This document shows, one piece after another, positions 1 through 6,436 of a stretch of DNA of 37,362 bases. Location of the stretch: the NCBI GenBank assembly GCA_964449445.1, contig CAYUZT010000011.1, forward strand, positions 1 to 37,362, read 5' to 3'. Below the pieces are notes generated by a model, which ran no database searches, had not been told where the DNA came from, and worked only from the letters and a program-made list of their open reading frames with translations. A program made the translations under genes and the position numbers. The stretch comes from JABFSS01 sp964449445. GTDB taxonomy: Bacteria; Patescibacteriota; Gracilibacteria; Peribacterales; Peribacteraceae. The stretch's first letter is position 1. Each line of letters opens with the position of its first letter.

Positions 1-19
1 GTAAAAGATTATTTGAACT

Positions 20-1396
20 TTAAGCAATTTCCTGTTTCTGAGGTTCAAGTGGTGTGAGCATGGGAACAATCCCGGATGGCGACGGTTCGTGAGCGCCTTC
101 TCCTTTCGCGCGCGTGTCGGGCAAAAATGGAAGCAGAGGCAATGGCAGGAAGCTACTGAGGATCGCGATCCACATCACGATGTGCAGATTGCTGTAATCA
201 GCGGGCAGAGTCTCCGTCGCTGCGTGCACATCGAAGAACGTGGTCAGGGCCGCTCCGCCCATGTCGCTGACCGCTAAGCCGATGTTCATCAAGCTCGCGA
301 GCACGGCGAACATCGTGGCTTCAATTCCTTTGGGGCACACGCGCGCGACGAGGACGAGGAGCGGAAGGAAGCCGAGTTCCACAAGCATCCCGCCGACGAG
401 CGTATCGGCCATCGCGAAGAACTGCGGGCTAACCCCAATCAGGTCGTACCATTTGTAGATGAGCCCGATAGAGGGCACCGAGAGCACGACACTCAAGACC
501 ATGATCCAGAAGAATAATGTTCGCAACTTCAGAGACAGGAGGAATTTGCGGAAGACGAGCACGCCGACGATGCCTGTCAAGTAACTGATGAAAGCCAGCC
601 GTCCGAAGAACTCGGGTGTGAAGTGAAGTTCATCGATCAGGTAGTAGCTGAAAGCGCCGCCACTTGTAGGCGTAGAGCGCCAGATGAAGAGGAACAGCGC
701 GCTCCAGAGAAGCGCAGGTGTGAGAGCGGTTCTAAACTGCTTCCATACGCCTTTAAGCGAGAAGGTGATCTCTGGCAGTGGTCCTTCGGAAACGAGAATG
801 GCGAAGAGACAGGTGAAGAGCGGGAGCGCTCCTGTCAGGAAGAATACATTCCGTGCGCCGATCTGCTCGACCAGCACTCCCGATGCATAGGAGACGATGA
901 GAGCCCCAATTAGAAGTGCTGCCCGGCAAATGCTTTGCAGTTTGCCAGCCTCCCTCTGCGTGCGGCTCCGTTCGGCGACAATGCCATCCACAATCACATC
1001 AGCGAGGGCAAAGCCCATAGCGGAAGCAAAGCTCGCCAGTGCCACGGTCCAGAATCCGTTGACCCATGTGGCCATTGAGAAGTACCCCGAGGCTCCCAGC
1101 AGTCCCGCGAGGAAAAGATAGGGCTTCCTGCGCAAACCGAGGACCGGTCGCACGTCGGAGAGCATTCCGTACAGCGGCTTGATACTCCAGGGGATGATCG
1201 AGATAGAACCGAGGAACTGCACCTGCTGGATGCTCAAATGCAGGTCGTCTTTAAAGTAGAATGTCGTTGCGACACCTGCGAGTGATGTCGCACCCGCGAT
1301 GAAGTAGACGAAGGGGATCAGGATCCGGGTCAGGTCGAGGCGCATGAGCATAAGCATAGCGGATACAATGGGCGATCGATTATCATGATCTCTCAT
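20..1396 (-). CDS. BT1/folate-biopterin transporter family membrane protein (MFS superfamily)
   Basis: Predicted 458-residue polytopic inner-membrane carrier with many hydrophobic helices. The N-terminal half carries the family-like stretch IKPLYGMLSD, followed by a basic RRKPYL turn, and further on DVIVDGIVAERSR; these resemble folate-biopterin transporters (BT1, TC 2.A.71) of cyanobacteria, plastids and kinetoplastids rather than drug-efflux MFS proteins. The start codon overlaps the stop of the upstream small gene by 4 bp (ATGA), so it is the last gene of the purF-purD-orf-transporter operon. Folate or a related pterin is the likely substrate, which fits a purine operon because purine synthesis consumes 10-formyl-tetrahydrofolate and folD lies close by. 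Substrate is inferred from family and context; other BT1-like proteins have unknown cargo. Confidence 0.75.
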   Translation of the reverse strand: MRDHDNRSPIVSAMLMLMRLDLTRILIPFVYFIAGATSLAGVATTFYFKDDLHLSIQQVQFLGSISIIPWSIKPLYGMLSDVRPVLGLRRKPYLFLAGLLGASGYFSMATWVNGFWTVALASFASAMGFALADVIVDGIVAERSRTQREAGKLQSICRAALLIGALIVSYASGVLVEQIGARNVFFLTGALPLFTCLFAILVSEGPLPEITFSLKGVWKQFRTALTPALLWSALFLFIWRSTPTSGGAFSYYLIDELHFTPEFFGRLAFISYLTGIVGVLVFRKFLLSLKLRTLFFWIMVLSVVLSVPSIGLIYKWYDLIGVSPQFFAMADTLVGGMLVELGFLPLLVLVARVCPKGIEATMFAVLASLMNIGLAVSDMGGAALTTFFDVHAATETLPADYSNLHIVMWIAILSSFLPLPLLPFLPDTRAKGEGAHEPSPSGIVPMLTPLEPQKQEIA

Positions 1397-1755
1397 CCCC
1401 CACCATCAATCATCTTTTTCAAACGCTTCTCGGTGAGCATTGCATGCCAGAAATGAAGTTTGTAGTCTGCAATGCCTGTGAGGATGTTCTGAGGTATGTC
1501 TTCTGCAGAAAATCTATTTTTCAGTTCATTCAAGATACCGACAAGAAGCTCATAAGCGGTATATGCATGCATCGGTTCCACTTCGAGGAGTTTTTGTACA
1601 TTGGCCAGCGTCTTTTTGCATAATTGGATAGTGTCGGGTAGATCTTTCCTCTGAATGCCGGGGATGGTCTTGAGAACATTTTCTAAGAGTTGAAGATTTT
1701 CTCTGCCCTCGGGTCCTCTGTTCAGTCTGATACCAAACATACTATGACTATACAC
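1393..1755 (-). CDS. small helical protein of unknown function in the pur operon
   Basis: I do not recognise a family. The protein is up to 120 residues, soluble, rich in Leu, Lys and Glu, and looks wholly alpha-helical, with no signal peptide or membrane segment. The start may be GTG at 1755, which overlaps the purD stop by 8 bp, or ATG at 1740, which lies 7 bp after that stop. At its 3' end it overlaps the BT1 transporter start by 4 bp (ATGA). This tight packing on both sides strongly suggests a real, co-translated gene. A role linked to purine or folate metabolism is only implied by position. Confidence 0.65.
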   Translation of the reverse strand: MYSHSMFGIRLNRGPEGRENLQLLENVLKTIPGIQRKDLPDTIQLCKKTLANVQKLLEVEPMHAYTAYELLVGILNELKNRFSAEDIPQNILTGIADYKLHFWHAMLTEKRLKKMIDGGG

Positions 1756-3112
1756 GAATTTTTCTGAGGTCTGCCATCACAGTTTTTCTTTGCTGAATGA
1801 GTTTCTCGGTACCAATATCTGCTCGGAACCTAATCGGTCCCTGCACTTGCGAACAAATATTTTGTGCGACTTTTTCCGCTTCTGCAATGGTATTTCCTAT
1901 GCCGACAACTCCTGCCGTTCGCGAGCCTCCCAGGTGGAGCCGCTCCTGGTCATCCTGATGGATGTCTCCGTAAAAGACGCGGGCGTTTGCCGGGATATCT
2001 TTCGGGAAAATCACTTCCATTCCCTTCTCGTCTTTCTTCTCGGGGTAACTCTTCGGCACGATGTACTTGCAGACAGTTGCTTTCTTTTCGAAGCGGACGA
2101 GGGAATCGGAAAGTTCGCCGCTGGAGATTGCCTGACAGATCGATACGAAATCTGATGTGAGAAGTGGGAGAATGTTCAACGCTTCCGGATCACCGAACCG
2201 GGCGTTGTATTCGATCACCTTCACGCCATCGGCCGTCGCAATGAATCCGCCGTAGAGAATTCCCTTATAGGGCTCTCCACACTCCTTCATCAGTGCTTCC
2301 GCTGTCAGACGATTGATCTGCGAGGCGCGGGTGAGATCGGTGTGCGTGAGGAAGGGGAGCGAGTGATTACTGTCGGTATAGGTCCCCATACCTCCAGTGT
2401 TTGGTCCGCTGTCTCCTTCGAATGCGCGCTTGTGATCCTGCACTGCAGGCATATCGACGGTTGTTTTTCCTGAGACGAAAGAGAGCAGGCTGAACTCGAC
2501 GCCGATGAGCTTCTCTTCAATCACCACCCTTCCGCATTCGTCCAGGCATTCGATCGCGTAGCGAATGCCGTCGTCCACATTCTTCAGATGCTCGCCGCTG
2601 ACCTTGACTCCCTTTCCGCCCTTGAGGGCATCGTACTTGATAACGTAGTTCCCGGAGAGTTCTTGTTCAATAAATGTATACATTTCTTTTTCCTCTTCTA
2701 CTGGGTCTCCCCGCGAATTTTCCCGTCTCTCCCAGACGCGGAATTTCGGTGAGGCATCAATCCCATGTTTCTCGAGTAGATGCCGTGTGAATCCTTTGCT
2801 GCTTTCAACCCGTGCGAGACTCTTTCTTGGCGCGACTGTCGGCAGACCGATCTCTTCCAGGATGTCGGCAAGGCCCGCACCAATGGGGTCATCGGGTCCG
2901 ATGACGGCAAGATCGGGCGTGGTCTTCTTCACGACGTCGAGAATCTTGTCGAAATCCATGATGTCCTGCACGAACATCTCCGTTGCGAGTTCCCGGATTC
3001 CGGGATTCTTATTCACGCAGATGGAAATGATCTGCGGCTTTTGAGGACTGCGATGCAAGGCATCAGCGAGAGCATGACCCCGGGCAGAGGAGGTGACGAG
3101 GAGAATTTTCAT
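1748..3112 (-). CDS. purD: phosphoribosylamine--glycine ligase (GAR synthetase)
   Basis: Catalyses ATP-dependent joining of glycine to phosphoribosylamine, the second step of de novo purine synthesis, in the cytoplasm. At 454 residues it is close to the family norm. The N-terminal Rossmann-like domain holds VIGPDDPIGAGLAD (the usual GPE.PL..G region), the ATP-grasp core has the glycine-rich loop GGKGVKVSG and HKRAFEGDSGPNTGGMG, and EYNARFGDPEA carries metal and nucleotide ligands. The start overlaps the purF stop by 4 bp (ATATGA), so the two enzymes are translationally coupled. This pairing suits the very unstable phosphoribosylamine passed from PurF to PurD. No frameshift is seen. Confidence 0.95.
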   Translation of the reverse strand: MKILLVTSSARGHALADALHRSPQKPQIISICVNKNPGIRELATEMFVQDIMDFDKILDVVKKTTPDLAVIGPDDPIGAGLADILEEIGLPTVAPRKSLARVESSKGFTRHLLEKHGIDASPKFRVWERRENSRGDPVEEEKEMYTFIEQELSGNYVIKYDALKGGKGVKVSGEHLKNVDDGIRYAIECLDECGRVVIEEKLIGVEFSLLSFVSGKTTVDMPAVQDHKRAFEGDSGPNTGGMGTYTDSNHSLPFLTHTDLTRASQINRLTAEALMKECGEPYKGILYGGFIATADGVKVIEYNARFGDPEALNILPLLTSDFVSICQAISSGELSDSLVRFEKKATVCKYIVPKSYPEKKDEKGMEVIFPKDIPANARVFYGDIHQDDQERLHLGGSRTAGVVGIGNTIAEAEKVAQNICSQVQGPIRFRADIGTEKLIQQRKTVMADLRKIRV

Positions 3113-4614
3113 ATCAGTGTCATCGCCTTATAGGCTTCTCCTTCTTCGTCGCTGGTCATCGTGTGCTGGTCGCGCGTGAGATTGCGATTTTTGCCCATAT
3201 CAAGGAGTAGCTTCCTGGTCACTTCCGGCGTCGGATAGCGACCGTTGAAGCATCCGGTACACAGCTTGTCGATCTTCTTGTTGCCAAACTGGATCGCGTT
3301 GACCATGTCTTCCACGCGCGAATAGAAGAGCGCATCGGCACCGATGAACTTGCGGATCTGATCGATGGAATGGTCGTTAGCGATCAGTTCATCGGTTGTC
3401 GGGATATCCACGCCGTAGGGGCAGGGATTCTTGATCATGGGTGATGCGGAGGCGAAGAACACTTTCTTCGCTCCGGCTTCAAATGCCATTTCCACAATCT
3501 TGCGGCTGGTATTGCCGCGGACGATGGAATCATCCACCAGGAGGACGTTGTTGTTGCGGAATTCCAGCTCGATCGGGTGGATCTTGAATCGCAGGCTTCT
3601 CTGGCGCATCGCCTGGCCGGGCATAATGAACGTTCGCCCGATGTAGCGGTTCTTCACGAAGCCCTCGCGGTAGCGCACTTTCAACTTGTCTGCGAGACCT
3701 GCAGCCGCAGCGCGGGAGGAATCGGGAATGGGGATGACGGAGTCGATTTTGATACCGCTCCTTTTGATTTGATCTGCAAGGGATTCTCCCATGCGGACGC
3801 GTGCCTTGTAGACGCTGACGCCGTCGAGAATGGAATCGGGAGCGGCGAGGTACACCCACTCGAATGCACAGGGGTTCACCGTACCTTGCTTGCAGACGCG
3901 CGCATGCACTCTGTTATGGCGGTCGATGAAAATTGCTTCTCCAGGCTTCAGGTCGCGGACAAATTCATATCCCAGCGGCTTCATGACGGTATTCTCGGAG
4001 CAGAGAATGTATTCCTCCTTCATGCCGTAGCGGCGCTTGCCGAACTGCAGCGGCCGGATGCCGTGCGGGTCGCGGAAGGCGAGGATGCCGTGACCGCCGA
4101 TGAGCGCGACTGCCGAGTAACTGCCTTTGCAGCGGCGGTGGACCATCCGAACGGCGCGGAACACATGCTCGGCAGTGAGGACTTTCGGCTTCTGCTTGCG
4201 CAGTGCGAGGGAGAAGACGTTCAAGAGCACTTCGGAGTCCGATGTGGTATTCAGGTGCCGGTAGTCCTGTTCTTTGATTTCTTTTGCGAGTTGCGCGCAG
4301 TTCGTCAGGTTGCCGTTATGGGCTAGCGCGATGCCGAATGGGGAATTGACGAAGAACGGCTGTGCCTCAAACTCACTCGAACACCCCGCCGTCGGGTATC
4401 GCACGTGTCCGATGCCCATCGCGCCGGTGAGGCGCTGGAGCGAATGCGTGTGGAAGACGTCGCGAACCATGCCGTTGCTCTTCTTCAAATGGAATTGATT
4501 GTCGTACGTCACGATGCCCGCGGCGTCCTGCCCGCGATGCTGCAGCACGATGAGTCCGTCGTAGAGATCCTCTACTGCGGGTCGGTAGCCGGAGACGGCG
4601 AGAATTCCACACAT
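3109..4614 (-). CDS. purF: amidophosphoribosyltransferase, Fe-S type
   Basis: First committed enzyme of purine synthesis: moves the glutamine amide onto PRPP to give phosphoribosylamine. I place the start at the ATG of MCGILAVSGY because the next residue, Cys2, is the Ntn-hydrolase nucleophile exposed after Met removal; the reading frame stays open for another 109 codons upstream but that part is leader. The mature length of 501 residues is slightly above typical. The glutaminase half shows LQHRGQDAAGI and AHNGNLTN, the transferase half the PRPP loop VLLVDDSIVRGNTS. Cysteines in NPCAFEW, NPCPYG and CTGCFNG match the four ligands of the 4Fe-4S cluster in Bacillus-type PurF. Leads the pur operon; a promoter and a hairpin leader lie upstream. 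Confidence 0.95.
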   Translation of the reverse strand: MCGILAVSGYRPAVEDLYDGLIVLQHRGQDAAGIVTYDNQFHLKKSNGMVRDVFHTHSLQRLTGAMGIGHVRYPTAGCSSEFEAQPFFVNSPFGIALAHNGNLTNCAQLAKEIKEQDYRHLNTTSDSEVLLNVFSLALRKQKPKVLTAEHVFRAVRMVHRRCKGSYSAVALIGGHGILAFRDPHGIRPLQFGKRRYGMKEEYILCSENTVMKPLGYEFVRDLKPGEAIFIDRHNRVHARVCKQGTVNPCAFEWVYLAAPDSILDGVSVYKARVRMGESLADQIKRSGIKIDSVIPIPDSSRAAAAGLADKLKVRYREGFVKNRYIGRTFIMPGQAMRQRSLRFKIHPIELEFRNNNVLLVDDSIVRGNTSRKIVEMAFEAGAKKVFFASASPMIKNPCPYGVDIPTTDELIANDHSIDQIRKFIGADALFYSRVEDMVNAIQFGNKKIDKLCTGCFNGRYPTPEVTRKLLLDMGKNRNLTRDQHTMTSDEEGEAYKAMTLI

Positions 4615-4623
4615 ATCAAGAGC

Positions 4624-4641
4624 GCGGGCATTCCTGCCCGC
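4624..4641. repeat. REP-like palindrome, family B, in the purF leader
   Basis: Perfect 7-bp stem GCGGGCA / TGCCCGC around the loop TTCC, ending 10 bp before the purF ATG. Related copies with altered but still paired stems lie inside tmk (9520-9537) and tsaD (32540-32556). The placement could affect ribosome access to purF, but it may simply be one insertion of a dispersed repeat. Confidence 0.7.
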
Positions 4642-4714
4642 GGAAAACGTCGAACACGGCTTTGCCCTGAATGGGGAAAGCCGAAATGGCGGTGGAAGGG
4701 GTTTCCACGGACAC

Positions 4715-4742
4715 AGTGTACGCATATTGAGCGGCAAATCAA
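4715..4742 (-). promoter_or_regulatory. candidate sigma-70 promoter of the purF operon
   Basis: Reading on the minus strand there is TTGATT (4742-4737), a 16-bp spacer and TACACT (4720-4715). Transcription would start near 4708, leaving a leader of roughly 94 nt before the purF ATG at 4614. The leader carries the palindrome at 4624-4641. No purine riboswitch core was recognised. Predicted by eye only. Confidence 0.45.
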
Positions 4743-4769
4743 TGAGAATTTGACATTTATTAAAAAAAG

Positions 4770-4775
4770 TATAAT
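4770..4775 (+). promoter_or_regulatory. -10 hexamer (TATAAT) of the gene at 4787
   Basis: A perfect TATAAT ends 11 bp before the ATG at 4787. A TTGACA lies upstream at 4750-4755, but its 14-bp spacing is too short for a standard -35. Initiation about 7 bp after the -10 would give a 5' leader of only a few bases. Confidence 0.45.
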
Positions 4776-4786
4776 TTGCTTCTATT

Positions 4787-5443
4787 ATGAAGAGTGAGAT
4801 TCCCGACGGTTCACCGAAACCAAGGAGACCTGAAGCGGAGCTTTCTCTTCCGAAGAGAGAAACTCTCAGTCCCAGAGCGACCTTGGCTGTTCTAGGCACG
4901 ATGGTTGTCATTTTCGGGGGATTGGCGATTTCCATGGTCAATCATGATTGGGGATCACAGAGAAAATCGGACGATCGTGACCCGAAAGGAAAGCAAGCTG
5001 GTGGAAAGGGGACGACGAGCCCGTCAGGGGGCGGAAAGAAATCGCCGGAACTTCCGAATGATTATCCTGGTCAAGCGGGATCGAAGATTGCATCGGTGAA
5101 GGTACTTATGAAGCATGAAGAATGGGATTTGGGATTTGATGGCAAAGGAAATAAAGCACATTCACAATTTCTCGGACATTCGTACTTTCTGCTCGTCGAA
5201 TGTAAGGACGTTCCGAATGCTGAAATAGATGCTCATGTACAAAACGCCCTCGCACGACACGCGGCTGAGTTGATTCATCAACAAATGAAGGACAGAGTTG
5301 AAGTCAGGAGTACTGAAAAAGTGAATGATCATGGTGACGAAAGACGACGTCAGAGTATTGCACGAACTATGGGCTTTCGTGATCGGCCCATTAATAAAAA
5401 TGAGCATTTCTGGACAGTGTGGATCAAGCACGCAGCGAAATAG
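4787..5443 (+). CDS. membrane-anchored protein of unknown function
   Basis: A 218-residue protein I cannot assign. A basic, proline-rich cytoplasmic start (about 30 residues) is followed by one hydrophobic helix (TLAVLGTMVVIFGGLAIS, about 32-50). Next come a Lys/Gly/Ser-rich linker (about 55-85) and a compact mixed alpha/beta domain to the C-terminus. The topology suggests a single-pass protein with an extracytoplasmic domain. It is divergent from purF and convergent with folD (10-bp gap, shared hairpin). A perfect TATAAT lies just upstream. Function unknown. Confidence 0.65.
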   Translation: MKSEIPDGSPKPRRPEAELSLPKRETLSPRATLAVLGTMVVIFGGLAISMVNHDWGSQRKSDDRDPKGKQAGGKGTTSPSGGGKKSPELPNDYPGQAGSKIASVKVLMKHEEWDLGFDGKGNKAHSQFLGHSYFLLVECKDVPNAEIDAHVQNALARHAAELIHQQMKDRVEVRSTEKVNDHGDERRRQSIARTMGFRDRPINKNEHFWTVWIKHAAK

Positions 5444-5469
5444 GCGACAGAAATCATTCTATCTGTCGC
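5444..5469. terminator. hairpin between convergent genes (possible bidirectional terminator)
   Basis: A perfect 8-bp stem GCGACAGA / TCTGTCGC with a 10-nt loop starts directly after the stop codon of the plus-strand gene and runs into the last codons of folD. It can act on both strands. No T-tract follows, so intrinsic termination is uncertain. Confidence 0.4.
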
Positions 5470-6302
5470 TGCTTCGCCCTCACCGTATTCCTGATTAAGC
5501 TCGCAACGGTCAGCGGTCCTACACCTCCGGGAACGGGAGTAATCGCCGAGGCAATTTCTTTCACGTTCTCGAAATCTACGTCACCACTCAGCCCTTCCTT
5601 CGTCCGTGTAATACCGACGTCGATGACCACTGCTCCTTTTTTGACCATATCCGCGGTAATCAGCTTTGCTTTCCCCACAGCACTCACCAAGATATCTGCA
5701 CGGCGCGTGTGCGAAGCGAGATCCTTCGTAGACGCGTGACACACGGTGACGGTGGCATTGCGGTTGAGCAGCATCACAGCGAGAGGTTTGCCGACAACAT
5801 TACTGTGGTTCACGATCACGACTTCTTTCCCCTCCACGTCTCCATATCCGTAGTGCTCCAGGAGGGCGATGATGCCGGAAGGAGTCGCAGGTGGAAGATG
5901 TTCGAATTCTTTGGAGAGGAGGGTTTTTCCAATGTTGTACGCCGTGAACCCATCGACGTCCTTCTTGGGCTCTATCGCGCGGATGATCTTGGGGACAAAA
6001 GACTGGAGATGATCGGGGAGCGGGAGCTGCACGATGAAGCCGGTCACATCGGGATCAGAGTTCAGTTTCTCGATCATGTTCAAAAGTTCTTCCTTCGTGA
6101 TATCTGCTTTTAAATGCATGTGCGCACTACGCATCTTCACCGCCTCGCAACTCTTCAGCTTCTGCTTTATGTAACTTTCGCTCGCGGGGTTATCACCCAC
6201 CTGAACAATGACGAGCTTGGGATTCAGCTTCTTCACGAGCGGGATCAGTTCCTTGAACATGGCGTCGGCGACTTCTTTGCCAGTGAGGGATATTGCCGTC
6301 AT
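5454..6302 (-). CDS. folD: methylenetetrahydrofolate dehydrogenase / methenyltetrahydrofolate cyclohydrolase
   Basis: Bifunctional cytoplasmic enzyme converting 5,10-methylene-THF to 10-formyl-THF, the formyl donor for purine synthesis and initiator tRNA. The length (282 aa) is normal. The catalytic Tyr44-x3-Lys48 pair lies in SESYIKQKLKS, VQLPLPDH is at 91-98, DVDGFTAYN at 115-123, PATPSG at 138-143 (usually P-C-T-P) and TPVPGGVGPLTVASL near 255-269. The dinucleotide loop reads VNHSNVVGKP instead of the common GRS-IVGKP, so cofactor preference may differ. A TACAAT box on the coding strand (6314-6309) ends 6 bp before the ATG, suggesting a leaderless transcript. Supports the neighbouring purine genes. 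Confidence 0.93.
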   Translation of the reverse strand: MTAISLTGKEVADAMFKELIPLVKKLNPKLVIVQVGDNPASESYIKQKLKSCEAVKMRSAHMHLKADITKEELLNMIEKLNSDPDVTGFIVQLPLPDHLQSFVPKIIRAIEPKKDVDGFTAYNIGKTLLSKEFEHLPPATPSGIIALLEHYGYGDVEGKEVVIVNHSNVVGKPLAVMLLNRNATVTVCHASTKDLASHTRRADILVSAVGKAKLITADMVKKGAVVIDVGITRTKEGLSGDVDFENVKEIASAITPVPGGVGPLTVASLIRNTVRAKQRQIE

Positions 6303-6308
6303 GAGCGA

Positions 6309-6314
6309 ATTGTA
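6309..6314 (-). promoter_or_regulatory. -10 hexamer (TACAAT) directly upstream of folD
   Basis: TACAAT on the coding strand, 6 bp before the folD ATG. The -35 region is weak. If used, transcription would begin at or next to the start codon. Confidence 0.35.
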
Positions 6315-6342
6315 CGGTTGCTATCGTGACAGTGCTAGGGTG

Positions 6343-6430
6343 TGAAGCCAAAGAAGCCAAAGAAGCCAAGGAGTCCAAGGAAGCCAAGGGTCTTTGGCAT
6401 CTTTGGCTTCGTTGGCTTCCTTGGCATCTC
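6343..6430. repeat. inverted pair of 9-bp tandem repeats
   Basis: The left arm (6343-6389) is about five copies of a 9-mer like GAAGCCAAA. After a few bases, the right arm (6392-6430) is about four copies of the complementary 9-mer like TTTGGCTTC. The arms can pair into one long hairpin. It fills most of the space between the stop of the SLH/beta-propeller gene and the start of folD, so it may end transcription or protect the 3' end. Confidence 0.8.
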
Positions 6431-6436
6431 GCGGGG

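Noticed and set aside
4615..4941. An N-terminal extension of PurF by 109 codons.
   Set aside because: PurF must expose Cys2 after the Met at 4614; the upstream frame holds a promoter and a palindrome and overlaps the divergent gene.
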